Part shown: piece after piece, positions 12,453 through 25,336 of the stretch
How the letters are laid out: every line of letters begins with the position of its first letter
Numbering within the stretch: position 1 is the first letter of the stretch
Translations under genes and position numbers: made by a program
Notes under the pieces: generated by a model
Told to the model about the DNA's origin: nothing
The model's input: only the letters and a program-made list of their open reading frames with translations
The model's database searches: none
DNA from: Allochromatium humboldtianum
GTDB lineage: Bacteria > Pseudomonadota > Gammaproteobacteria > Chromatiales > Chromatiaceae
DNA length: 64,000 nt
Reading direction: 5' to 3'
Assembly: GCF_013385175.1 (NCBI RefSeq)
Contig: NZ_JABZEO010000003.1
Span: 124,001-188,000 of the forward strand

Positions 12453-13355
12453 TCAGGCAATGGCGTAGTCGAGCGCCAGGCCGATGAAAACAGCCATGCC
12501 GAAGTAGTTGTTGTTGAGAAAGGCCTGGAAACAGAGCGACGGATCGCGCCGGCGGATCAGATATTGTTGATAGACCGCCAGCGCGGCCGCTACCAGCAAC
12601 CCGAGCAGATAGAAGACACCCCGCCCCGTCTCCTCGCCGATCCAGACCAGCAGCCCGAGCATCAGGAGCTGCAAGAGTCCGATCGTCAGCCGATCCCAGC
12701 GTCCGAAGAGGATGGCGGTCGATTTGATGCCGACCTTGAGATCGTCCTCGCGATCGACCATGGCGTACTGGGTGTCGTAGACGAGCGCCCAGATCAGGGT
12801 GGCGACGAACAGCACCCAGGCATAGAACGGAATGGCGCCTGTGATGGCGGCGAAGGCCATCGGGATCGCCCAGCCGAAGGCCGCGCCCAGAAAGAGCTGC
12901 GGCACATGAGTGAAGCGCTTCATGAAGGGATAGACGAAGGTCAGCGCCAGGGCGACGACGGACAGGGCGATGGTCTGCCAGTTCAGTTGCAGCACCAAGG
13001 CGAAGGCGATCAGGCTCAGGACCATGAACACCCCGATCGCCTCGCGCGGCGTCACCTGCCCCGTGGCCAGCGGCCGCTGATTGGTGCGCGCCACATGGCC
13101 ATCGAAGTCGCGATCGGCGTAATCGTTGATGGCGCAGCCGGCCGAACGCATGAGCACCACACCCAGCACGAAGATCAGCACCACCGACCAGTGCGGCTGT
13201 CCCGCGCCGGCCAGCCACAGCGCCCAGAGCGCCGGCCACATCAGCAGGAAGATGCCGATCGGCCGATGCAGACGCACCAGCAGATAATAGTGGTAGAGGC
13301 GATCGCGCCAGCGCGTGGGAGATGGGATCTGGACTTTCAGCTCGGGGACGCTCAT
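12453..13355 (-). CDS. ubiA: 4-hydroxybenzoate polyprenyltransferase UbiA
   Basis: Integral membrane enzyme that attaches the polyprenyl chain to 4-hydroxybenzoate in ubiquinone synthesis. The 300 residues begin MSVPELKVQIPSPTRWRDRL. Both Asp-rich magnesium-diphosphate motifs are present: NDYADRDFD (about residues 76-84) and YDTQYAMVDREDD (about 194-206). About eight to nine hydrophobic helices follow the usual spacing. The frame extends upstream to 13478, but that part is Arg-rich and unlike the family, so I start at 13355. No ubiC is adjacent. The quinone product serves the complex I encoded at 25-40 kb. Confidence 0.96.
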   Translation of the reverse strand: MSVPELKVQIPSPTRWRDRLYHYYLLVRLHRPIGIFLLMWPALWALWLAGAGQPHWSVVLIFVLGVVLMRSAGCAINDYADRDFDGHVARTNQRPLATGQVTPREAIGVFMVLSLIAFALVLQLNWQTIALSVVALALTFVYPFMKRFTHVPQLFLGAAFGWAIPMAFAAITGAIPFYAWVLFVATLIWALVYDTQYAMVDREDDLKVGIKSTAILFGRWDRLTIGLLQLLMLGLLVWIGEETGRGVFYLLGLLVAAALAVYQQYLIRRRDPSLCFQAFLNNNYFGMAVFIGLALDYAIA

Positions 13356-13448
13356 GTCGGGTTCTGCGGCTATCTGTCTTCGGCGGCGCTCGGCCGCGTC
13401 AGGACCACAGCACGCCGGTCGACGACGACCCGAGCCTTCGAGGATCAA

Positions 13449-13533
13449 TGGTGCCCGGGGCCGGGCTCGAACCGGCATGACCGAAGTCGAGGGATTTTAA
13501 GTCCCTTGCGTCTACCAATTTCGCCACCCGGGC
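13449..13533 (-). tRNA. tRNA-Leu (anticodon UAA)
   Basis: The minus strand folds as an 85-nt class II tRNA. The acceptor stem is GCCCGGG/CCCGGGC, followed by discriminator A and an encoded CCA. The D arm contains AATTGGTAGAC. The anticodon loop CTTAAAA presents TAA. A long variable arm precedes the T arm with GGTTCGAGCCC. A -10-like TATACT lies 23-28 bases upstream (13556-13561). Confidence 0.96.
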
Positions 13534-13690
13534 AAGGCATGACGGGAGTCGAAGCAGTATACTGATCGGCGCTGGGCTTGGGTAGAGTCGCTCGTCCCTC
13601 GACCAGATACCCCACATGATGTCCGTGGTGACAGCCTCGGTCATCCGGCAGCGGATGCCCTCGTGCTCAACTCACTGCGGACGGTCACGC

Positions 13691-14332
13691 ATGTCATCCT
13701 CCGATGCGCTGCTACAAGCCCTGCTGACACTCAATCGGGTCCAGGCCCAGGAACTGCTGGCGGCGGCTCGCGCCGAGCATTCGGCACTCGAAGTCATCGA
13801 GCTGCTGATCCGCCCGGCCCTGGAACAGCTCGGTCAGCTCTGGGAGGGCGGCGACTGCGCGCTCTCGCAGATCTATATGAGCGGACGCATCTGCGAGGAG
13901 CTGCTCGAAGAACTCTTCGGCGAAATCTCGGAGACCGATCCATCGGAATCCGAAGCCGCCGAGCCGCGACTGGCCATCGCGGTGCTGGAGGACTATCACC
14001 TGCTCGGCAAGCAGATCGTGCGGACCGTGCTGCGCGCCGCCGGCTACCGGGTGCGCGACTATGGCCGCCAGGACGTGGAGACGCTGGTCGAGCTGGTGCG
14101 TTCCGACGGCATCGAGGTCTTGCTCGTCTCGACCCTGATGCTGCCGGCGGCCCTGCGGGTGCGCGCCCTGGTCGAGCGGCTGCGCGCGGTCGCGCCCGAT
14201 GTGCGGATCGTGGTGGGCGGTGCGCCCTATCGCTTCGACGACCAGCTCTGGCGCGAGGTCGGCGCCGATGCGGTAGGACTGAGCGCGGGCGAGATCCTGG
14301 CCATCCTCGAACGTCTGGAGGTGAAGCCATGA
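13691..14332 (+). CDS. Corrinoid (B12)-binding protein, methyltransferase type
   Basis: Small corrinoid protein of the MtaC/MtbC/methionine-synthase type, which carries a methyl group on cobalt between methyltransferases. The 213 residues have an N-terminal helical cap domain (about 1-85, with IRPALEQLGQLWEGGDCALSQIY) and a C-terminal Rossmann B12 domain. The base-off signature is intact: D101-x-H103-x-x-G106, S147-x-L149 about 41 residues later, and a GG near residue 176. The ATG at 13691 is chosen because earlier starts add sequence unlike the family. The next gene, a UroD-family methyltransferase, overlaps by 4 bases. No substrate-specific methyltransferase (MtaB/MttB type) is nearby, which is unusual for a catabolic system. 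Confidence 0.88.
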   Translation: MSSSDALLQALLTLNRVQAQELLAAARAEHSALEVIELLIRPALEQLGQLWEGGDCALSQIYMSGRICEELLEELFGEISETDPSESEAAEPRLAIAVLEDYHLLGKQIVRTVLRAAGYRVRDYGRQDVETLVELVRSDGIEVLLVSTLMLPAALRVRALVERLRAVAPDVRIVVGGAPYRFDDQLWREVGADAVGLSAGEILAILERLEVKP

Positions 14333-15420
14333 CGCACCAGAGTCCGACCAGCCTGCCCATGGATCCGCCCGTCGCCCCCATGACCTCCATGGAGCGCGTC
14401 CTGACCGCGCTCGGTCAGCGCGAACCTGACCGGGTGCCGCTCTTCCTGTTCCCGGTCATGCAGGGTGCGCGCGAACTCGGTCTCTCGATCGAGGAGTATT
14501 TCGCCCGGCCCGAGCATGTCGCCGAGGGGCAATGGCGGCTGCGCGCCAAGTTCGGTCACGACTGTCTCTACAACTTCCACTATGCCGCCATCGAGATCGA
14601 GGCCTGGGGCGGCACGACGCTGTTTCGCGCCGATGGCCCACCCAACGCCGGCGCCCCGATCGTGCGCGATCCCGAGGACATCCAGCGGCTGAGCGTACCG
14701 CGCATCGAGGATTCACCCAGCCTTCAGCGCGTGCTCGAGGCCACGCGCCTGATGGCCGGGCAGGCGCGCGGCGAGGCGCCGATCGTGGCCGTGGTGATGT
14801 CGCCCTTCTCGCTGCCGGTGATGCAGCTCGGCTTCGAGCGCTATCTGATCCTGATGCACGAGCGGCGCGATCTGTTCGAACACCTGATGCAGCTCAACGA
14901 GCGCTTCTGCGTCGACTGGGCCAATGCCCAGGTCGAGGCCGGCGCCCATGCGATCTGCTACTTCGATCCGGTCTCGTCGGCGACCATCACCTCGCGCGAA
15001 CTCTTTCTGGCCACCGGGCGCGAGGTCGCCCGTCGCACCATCGCCCAGTTCAAGGCCCCGGCAGCCATGCACTTCGCCTCGGGGCGCATCCTGCCGCGCG
15101 TGGCGGATCTGTTCGACACGGGCACGGCCGTGATCGGCGTGAGTTCGCACGAGGATCTGGGCGAACTGAAACGCGCCGCCCAGGGGCGACTGTCGCTGCT
15201 GGGCAATCTCAACGGCATCGCCATGCGTCACTGGACGCCGGAGCAGGCCGATGTCGCCGTCAGGACGGCGATCCGCAAGGCGGGCCGTGGCGGCGGCTTC
15301 ATCCTCGCCGACAACCACGGCGAGATCCCCTGGCAGGTTCCGGACACGGTCTTGATGGCCATCGCCCAGGCTGTCGCGCGCTGGGGCCGCTACCCGCTCG
15401 CCGACGACCAAGACGACTGA
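14329..15420 (+). CDS. Uroporphyrinogen-decarboxylase-family methyltransferase-like protein (MtaA/CmuA type)
   Basis: Members of this family near corrinoid proteins move methyl groups from methyl-corrinoid to a thiol such as coenzyme M, using a zinc site. The 363 residues show the TIM-barrel family pattern: TSMERVLTALGQREPDRVP at the N-terminus, a GFERYL segment, and a GNLNGI motif late in the barrel. By eye, the usual His-x-Cys zinc motif reads His248-Phe-Ala250, and the later Cys-containing loop reads DNHGEIP (328-334), so the two zinc cysteines appear to be absent. It overlaps the corrinoid gene by ATGA and precedes the sensor kinase by 30 bases. True uroporphyrinogen decarboxylase (HemE) is excluded by sequence and context. 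Confidence 0.85.
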   Translation: MTHQSPTSLPMDPPVAPMTSMERVLTALGQREPDRVPLFLFPVMQGARELGLSIEEYFARPEHVAEGQWRLRAKFGHDCLYNFHYAAIEIEAWGGTTLFRADGPPNAGAPIVRDPEDIQRLSVPRIEDSPSLQRVLEATRLMAGQARGEAPIVAVVMSPFSLPVMQLGFERYLILMHERRDLFEHLMQLNERFCVDWANAQVEAGAHAICYFDPVSSATITSRELFLATGREVARRTIAQFKAPAAMHFASGRILPRVADLFDTGTAVIGVSSHEDLGELKRAAQGRLSLLGNLNGIAMRHWTPEQADVAVRTAIRKAGRGGGFILADNHGEIPWQVPDTVLMAIAQAVARWGRYPLADDQDD

Positions 15421-15450
15421 CACACCGGGCGCCCGAGCGCATACCCCATC

Positions 15451-18642
<3,192 letters not shown>

Positions 18643-18678
18643 AAGGACGATGGATCTGCGCTGACTCCGGAGGCACAA

Positions 18679-18703
18679 AAAAGCAGGCTCCGAGCCTGCT
18701 TTT
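18679..18703. terminator. Intrinsic terminator after the hybrid kinase
   Basis: AAAAGCAGGCTC / GAGCCTGCTTTT forms a long stem with a T run on the plus strand and an A run before it, so it can serve either direction. Confidence 0.8.
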
Positions 18704-18709
18704 CTAGTT

Positions 18710-18729
18710 GGGTCGCCTTTTGGCGACCC
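18710..18729. terminator. Inverted repeat downstream of the VPLPA-CTERM gene
   Basis: GGGTCGCC-TTTT-GGCGACCC is a perfect 8-bp stem. It lacks a T run on either side, so it may be an RNA 3' stabiliser rather than a terminator. Confidence 0.45.
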
Positions 18730-18751
18730 CTGTCGTCCATGTCATAGCGAT

Positions 18752-19432
18752 TCAGGCTTGCTTCTTGTTGCGGCGATAGCCGATGCCGACCATGCCGAGC
18801 AGGGCCGAGCCAAAGAGGTAGGCAGCGGCTGGGAGAGGTACCGCTGGCACATCGGCCTGTACACCGGACACACCCCAGTGTTTAGTTTGATCAAATCCCG
18901 ATGTTCCTGCTGAAATATTAATTGATTTAATAAGAGGATCCCCATCTGCGATTTGTAACAAGTATGCTTGATTTCCATTATTAGGCGCTTTATAACTAAG
19001 AGTTTCAAATGTTCCATCTGCAAAAACAGTTTTAACACTGAAATTTCTATTAGATCTCGAGCCAACCCCCTGCAGGCTAAATTGCACGGCACTAAAGTAA
19101 TGACCCGTGATGCCGAACGTAATATCTTTAATATTGCCTCCGGATTTAGAATCGATCTCGGCAAAACCATTCTTCCCATCAAGACCATGACTCTCACTAG
19201 TCACCCAATAAACCTTAGGAGAACCATTTTGAGAGCCAATAGAGCCTATTAGATTTATATTTGCATCAACCTTTGCTGCGTCAATAAAAACTTTACCCGA
19301 AGCATCTGGATTCCCACTGGTGGTGGTTAGCGTTGCACTATAAGAAGCCCCGCTTGTCATTACAGCTAGAAGCGTACCGGCAAGGACTAAGCTACGGCGA
19401 GTTACAAAATGAGCCAAATTTTTCGTCTTCAT
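18752..19432 (-). CDS. Secreted VPLPA-CTERM protein 1, function unknown
   Basis: Exported 226-residue protein. The N-terminus has a basic start and hydrophobic core (about residues 13-32) ending in ASYSA, a likely signal-peptide cleavage site. The C-terminus is the VPLPA-CTERM sorting signal: VPLPAAAYLFGSALLG, a short hydrophobic helix, then Arg/Lys. Such tails are processed by exosortase-type enzymes; none is encoded in this window. The mature region is Gly/Ser/Asn-rich and beta-like, with no recognised catalytic motif. AGGAGA precedes the ATG. The DNA is clearly more AT-rich than the neighbourhood, suggesting acquisition. It lies opposite a second protein with the same tail (19999-20616). 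Confidence 0.85.
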   Translation of the reverse strand: MKTKNLAHFVTRRSLVLAGTLLAVMTSGASYSATLTTTSGNPDASGKVFIDAAKVDANINLIGSIGSQNGSPKVYWVTSESHGLDGKNGFAEIDSKSGGNIKDITFGITGHYFSAVQFSLQGVGSRSNRNFSVKTVFADGTFETLSYKAPNNGNQAYLLQIADGDPLIKSINISAGTSGFDQTKHWGVSGVQADVPAVPLPAAAYLFGSALLGMVGIGYRRNKKQA

Positions 19433-19578
19433 TGCGGGTCTCCTGACAATGTCGTCAGTTATTTAGGGGAGATCAAGGTACAGAGTTTAAAGCATATTTC
19501 GCACCAAAATCCAACAGATCATCTGAGCGCCGCCCAGCTTCAGGTTTTGTGACACCCAGCCGCTGCTATGCTTCACCG

Positions 19579-19980
19579 CTACCCCAACGCCGATGCGACT
19601 GCCCTGATACAGAAGTGTAGACATAACACAGGTTGTATGTCACTTTTACGTGACATTTTAGAACACGCCCTTTTCTTATTGTGTGACGCGCCTCTCAATA
19701 CAAGCAGCGATGTGTTGCCTTGCGCTTTTGCGCCAAGCATTTGATTTTTATAGATTTTTAGCTCAAAGCTCATGCTTCCCCTGTCCATCTGCATTACCTT
19801 GAGATCTATCTCGATCGCAACCCTTTGTTTTCCATAAAGATAAACCCCCTGCCAACGATCAAACAACATCTTCTCACGTATTGTGCCTGAAATATAAACA
19901 ATTGTGTAAACCGCAACGATGGCCAAAATTATGCGTGAAGGATGACGAATGAACAGGATTGAGTCTTTTGAATCCAGCAA
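19579..19980 (-). CDS. Doubtful small membrane-anchored protein, function unknown
   Basis: A 133-residue frame in AT-rich DNA. Residues about 14-33 form one hydrophobic helix (IILAIVAVYTIVYISG), followed by a hydrophilic, beta-prone region containing LFDRWQGVYLYG. The start would be a TTG at 19980 with no visible ribosome site, and the C-terminal 30 residues look random, so the gene may be decayed, frameshifted or not real. It is divergent from the second VPLPA-CTERM gene, only 18 bases away. I keep it because the N-terminal half reads like a real membrane protein. Confidence 0.35.
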   Translation of the reverse strand: MLDSKDSILFIRHPSRIILAIVAVYTIVYISGTIREKMLFDRWQGVYLYGKQRVAIEIDLKVMQMDRGSMSFELKIYKNQMLGAKAQGNTSLLVLRGASHNKKRACSKMSRKSDIQPVLCLHFCIRAVASALG

Positions 19981-19998
19981 AAGAGCTAGGAGGATACC

Positions 19999-20616
19999 AT
20001 GAAGACGTCAATCACAAACTCGCTGCGCCTCTTTAGCGGCGTAGCACTGTTACTTGGAGCTGCAGTTGTTCAGGCAGCAACATTTATGGCTGTTGGCCAA
20101 GAGGGTTATGGCAAAGCAGAAGGAACTGTGGATTATTTGGGTGGAGTGCTGACAGTCACGGTTAAAAATACCATGGGCGGCAACATCACTTCCGGCTTCA
20201 TTACAGGTATCGCTATTGATGCGCCCGAGGACGTAAGCGGCGCCAGCTTGGTTTCCCCTGGTGCTCCATGGGAGTATGTGCCAGAAGGAGGGTTTGGCGA
20301 TGCAGAGCTGAACACTGCGCCTTATACCGGCTACGATTTCGGCGCGGCTTTAAACGCTGACTGGCTAGGTGGCGGCAACCCAAATAGCGGAATTGCTATT
20401 GGGCATTCTCAAACCTTTACATTTAATTTGAGCGGCATGGACACATACGTTTCGGAAGACTTTACTAATCTAGTCATCCGATTCAAAGCCATTCAAATAA
20501 ATGGCCAAGGTGATTTTAGCGACAAAGCGCCATCCGTTCCTCTCCCAGCCGCCGCCTACCTCTTTGGTTCGGCCCTGATCGGACTCGCCGGCATCGGCTA
20601 TCGCCGCCGGAGCTAA
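19999..20616 (+). CDS. Secreted VPLPA-CTERM protein 2, function unknown
   Basis: Exported 205-residue protein with a signal peptide (basic start, hydrophobic core at about 9-25, VVQAA cleavage region). It has a C-terminal VPLPAAAYLFGSALIG tail followed by a hydrophobic helix and YRRRS. The tail is almost identical to that of the protein at 18752-19432, while the mature parts do not look related by eye. A strong AGGAGG precedes the ATG by about 7 bases. The mature region is Gly/Asp-rich and beta-like. AT-rich composition matches its neighbour. Export and exosortase-type processing are inferred from the tail; function is unknown. Confidence 0.85.
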   Translation: MKTSITNSLRLFSGVALLLGAAVVQAATFMAVGQEGYGKAEGTVDYLGGVLTVTVKNTMGGNITSGFITGIAIDAPEDVSGASLVSPGAPWEYVPEGGFGDAELNTAPYTGYDFGAALNADWLGGGNPNSGIAIGHSQTFTFNLSGMDTYVSEDFTNLVIRFKAIQINGQGDFSDKAPSVPLPAAAYLFGSALIGLAGIGYRRRS

Positions 20617-20670
20617 GCCCACCTGAGCGGCTCCAGTCGCGAGCCGTCTCAAACCCTCAGACCAACGCAA

Positions 20671-20696
20671 ACAGGGCCGCCCAACAGCGACCCTGT
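20671..20696 (-). terminator. Hairpin after katG
   Basis: On the minus strand ACAGGGTCGC / GCGGCCCTGT pairs over 10 positions including one G-U, with loop TGTTGG, followed by TTGCGTT. The T run is weak, so termination is plausible but not certain. Confidence 0.45.
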
Positions 20697-20742
20697 CACG
20701 TTTCAGCCCACGCCCGGCTCCATCCGGGACGTCTGGCAACAC

Positions 20743-23139
<2,397 letters not shown>

Positions 23140-24327
23140 TCAGCGCATCTGTTCCTGGAGCAGACCCAGGATACGCTGACTGTTCGGACTGGGGTCAGGC
23201 GTGCCGTCAGCGGCGAGCACGGTCACGCGCGATTCGGTCTCGTTGCCGCTGACCTTGATTTGATACTGCTTGACGCTGTCGACCTCGTCCTTGCGCCAGA
23301 AGGCCATGCGCGACATGAAGCCGGGCTTCTTGCCGTCGGGTGGCGGACCGCCATCCGGACCGCTGCGACCGGCATAGCGGACATAGTAGACGCCCTGAGT
23401 CTGGTCGCGATCCTCGACGGCGAAACCGGCGCGGTCGAGCGCGGTTCCGGTCAGCCGCCACGCAGAACGGAACTCCTGCGGAATCAGGATGACGGGCACG
23501 CCGCCCGCGACGGCCAGGCGCGTGTTGGCGCCGACGGGCTGACCGGCGGTGGCGGCGACCTCGGTCCCCGACCCCGCCGCCCTGGACTGAGAGGCGCCCA
23601 GATAGACCATGAGACGCCGCAGCATCTCAGCTTCCTTCTCGCTGTCGGAGCCGCTCGGCTCCCAGATGGTGCGGCTGTTGTCGCCGATGCCGTCCGTGAC
23701 CAGACGCTCGGCCATGCCGCGATGGGACAGGCGGATGTCGGTGGTGCCCGACCTGACGCCGTCCTCGATGCGCAGACTGTACTGATCGCGCGTCGAGGTC
23801 GAATAGATACCCTCGGCGACCTTGCTCACCATGCGCGTGACGAAGTCCTTGCGGATCTCGGCGCGGTTGTCGAGCCAGTCGGTGCGCATCACGCCGAGCG
23901 TCGGATTCTGCTCGGTCAGCAGGATGCCCTGCTCGCGCCAGAAGGCGATGAGTCGCGGCCAGACGGCCTGAGGCGTCGCCTGGACCTCGAGCCAGCGCTC
24001 ATTGCCGCGCCGCTTGAGTTCGACGTTTTGGACCTCGGGCAGGACGTCGCCACGACTGGCGACCCGCTGGCGTTGCTCGCGGCTGCCGGCATATTCAGAG
24101 AAGGTCGTCGGCTGTTCGACGCCGCCCGGAATGTCGAGCGCGTCGTCGAAGCTGCCGGAGGTCAGATCCGGCGGGATCTCGAGATTCTCGGACGCCTCGC
24201 GCTGTTTTTTGTAGACGAGACGCTGATCGGGCAGGTTGTCCTGGATCTTGCTCATACTGCAACCCGCCAGCGTCAGCAGCGGCATGAAGAGAACGAGCGC
24301 CAAGACGCGCTTGAAACCTGGTCTCAC
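23140..24327 (-). CDS. bamC: Outer-membrane assembly lipoprotein BamC
   Basis: Accessory lipoprotein of the BAM complex that inserts beta-barrel proteins into the outer membrane. The 395-residue product has a short lipoprotein signal with lipobox LTLAGC, then an unstructured segment containing DNLPDQRLVYKKQREASENLEIPPDL, which matches the conserved BamC N-terminal region that contacts BamD. Two helix-grip domains follow. I choose a GTG at 24327 with GAGAGG upstream; a TTG six bases earlier is possible. The gene is directly downstream of dapA, the order known in E. coli (dapA-nlpB). It is longer than E. coli BamC (344), mainly in linker regions. Confidence 0.9.
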   Translation of the reverse strand: MRPGFKRVLALVLFMPLLTLAGCSMSKIQDNLPDQRLVYKKQREASENLEIPPDLTSGSFDDALDIPGGVEQPTTFSEYAGSREQRQRVASRGDVLPEVQNVELKRRGNERWLEVQATPQAVWPRLIAFWREQGILLTEQNPTLGVMRTDWLDNRAEIRKDFVTRMVSKVAEGIYSTSTRDQYSLRIEDGVRSGTTDIRLSHRGMAERLVTDGIGDNSRTIWEPSGSDSEKEAEMLRRLMVYLGASQSRAAGSGTEVAATAGQPVGANTRLAVAGGVPVILIPQEFRSAWRLTGTALDRAGFAVEDRDQTQGVYYVRYAGRSGPDGGPPPDGKKPGFMSRMAFWRKDEVDSVKQYQIKVSGNETESRVTVLAADGTPDPSPNSQRILGLLQEQMR

Positions 24328-24374
24328 AGTCAAGAACCTCTCAACCTGGAAATCGTTTGGTCGGGTTACAGGCG

Positions 24375-25250
24375 TCACAGCAGTCCGGCCTGGACCATGG
24401 CCTGACGCACGCGCGGCTCGCACTCCTCGGTCAGCCAGGTCAGCGGCAGGCGGATACCGGGATGGCAGAGTCCCATCTCGGCGACGGCCCACTTGACCGG
24501 AATCGGATTGGACTGGACGAAGAGGTCGCGATGGAGGGCCGCGAGCTGGGCATCGATCGACTCGGCGCGTTCGCGATCGCCGGCGAGCGCGGCCTCGCAC
24601 ATGGCCTGCATCAGGCGCGGCGCGACATTGGCCGTCACCGAGATGACGCCGTCGCCGCCGTGCAGCATGAACTCGCGCGCGGTGGCGTCGTCGCCGCTGT
24701 AGAGCGCGAAGTCCGGGCCGCAGTCGGCGCGCAGACGCTCGACGCGCGCCAGATCGCCGGTGGCCTCTTTGACTCCGATGATATTGTCGATCTCGGCGAG
24801 CCGGGCGACGGTCTCGGGGAGCATGTCGCAGGCGGTGCGGCCGGGGACGTTGTAGAGGATCTGCGGGATGTCGACCGCTTCGGCGACAGCCTTGTGGTGC
24901 AGATAGAGTCCCTGCTGGGTGGGCTTGTTGTAGTAGGGCGTCACCAGTAACGCGGCATCGGCCCCGGCCTCGCGGGCGCAGCGCGTGAGCGTGATCGCCT
25001 CGCGGGTCGAATTGGCGCCTGTGCCGGCGATGACCGGAAGGCGCCCGGCGGCCAGTTCGACCGTGCGCCGGATGACGGCGCAATGTTCATCCTCGTCGAG
25101 CGTGGCCGACTCGCCCGTGGTGCCGACCGAGACGATGGCCGAGGTGCCCTGCGCGACATGGAAATCGACGAGTCGTTGCAGGCTCGCGTCATCGATCTCC
25201 CCATCGGCGTGCATGGGCGTGACGAGTGCCACGATGCTGCCGCGAAACAT
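24375..25250 (-). CDS. dapA: 4-hydroxy-tetrahydrodipicolinate synthase
   Basis: First committed step of the diaminopimelate/lysine pathway: condensation of pyruvate with aspartate semialdehyde. The 291 residues begin [13 protein letters not shown] and contain the family motif GTTGESATL (about 44-52), the catalytic Tyr in YNVPGRT (about 133) and the Schiff-base Lys in GVKEATGD (about 161). The ATG at 25250 matches the conserved N-terminus; the frame extends 21 bases further. bamC follows 47 bases downstream on the same strand. Confidence 0.97.
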   Translation of the reverse strand: MFRGSIVALVTPMHADGEIDDASLQRLVDFHVAQGTSAIVSVGTTGESATLDEDEHCAVIRRTVELAAGRLPVIAGTGANSTREAITLTRCAREAGADAALLVTPYYNKPTQQGLYLHHKAVAEAVDIPQILYNVPGRTACDMLPETVARLAEIDNIIGVKEATGDLARVERLRADCGPDFALYSGDDATAREFMLHGGDGVISVTANVAPRLMQAMCEAALAGDRERAESIDAQLAALHRDLFVQSNPIPVKWAVAEMGLCHPGIRLPLTWLTEECEPRVRQAMVQAGLL

Positions 25251-25290
25251 GCTCCAACTCCACTCAAGCAATGCCTAAAAATAAGGCGAC

Positions 25291-25320
25291 ATAGTAGCTT
25301 GCGCGGCTTGTCGGATACAA
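25291..25320 (-). promoter_or_regulatory. Possible promoter of dapA-bamC
   Basis: On the minus strand TTGTAT and TACTAT are spaced by 18 bases, and the -10 box ends about 40 bases before the dapA ATG. Each box matches consensus only partly. Confidence 0.35.
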
Positions 25321-25336
25321 CCGCCGCCACCGAACG

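Noticed and set aside
14329-15420. HemE (uroporphyrinogen decarboxylase of heme synthesis)
   Set aside because: Context with a corrinoid protein and the divergent barrel motifs fit the methyltransferase branch of the family instead.
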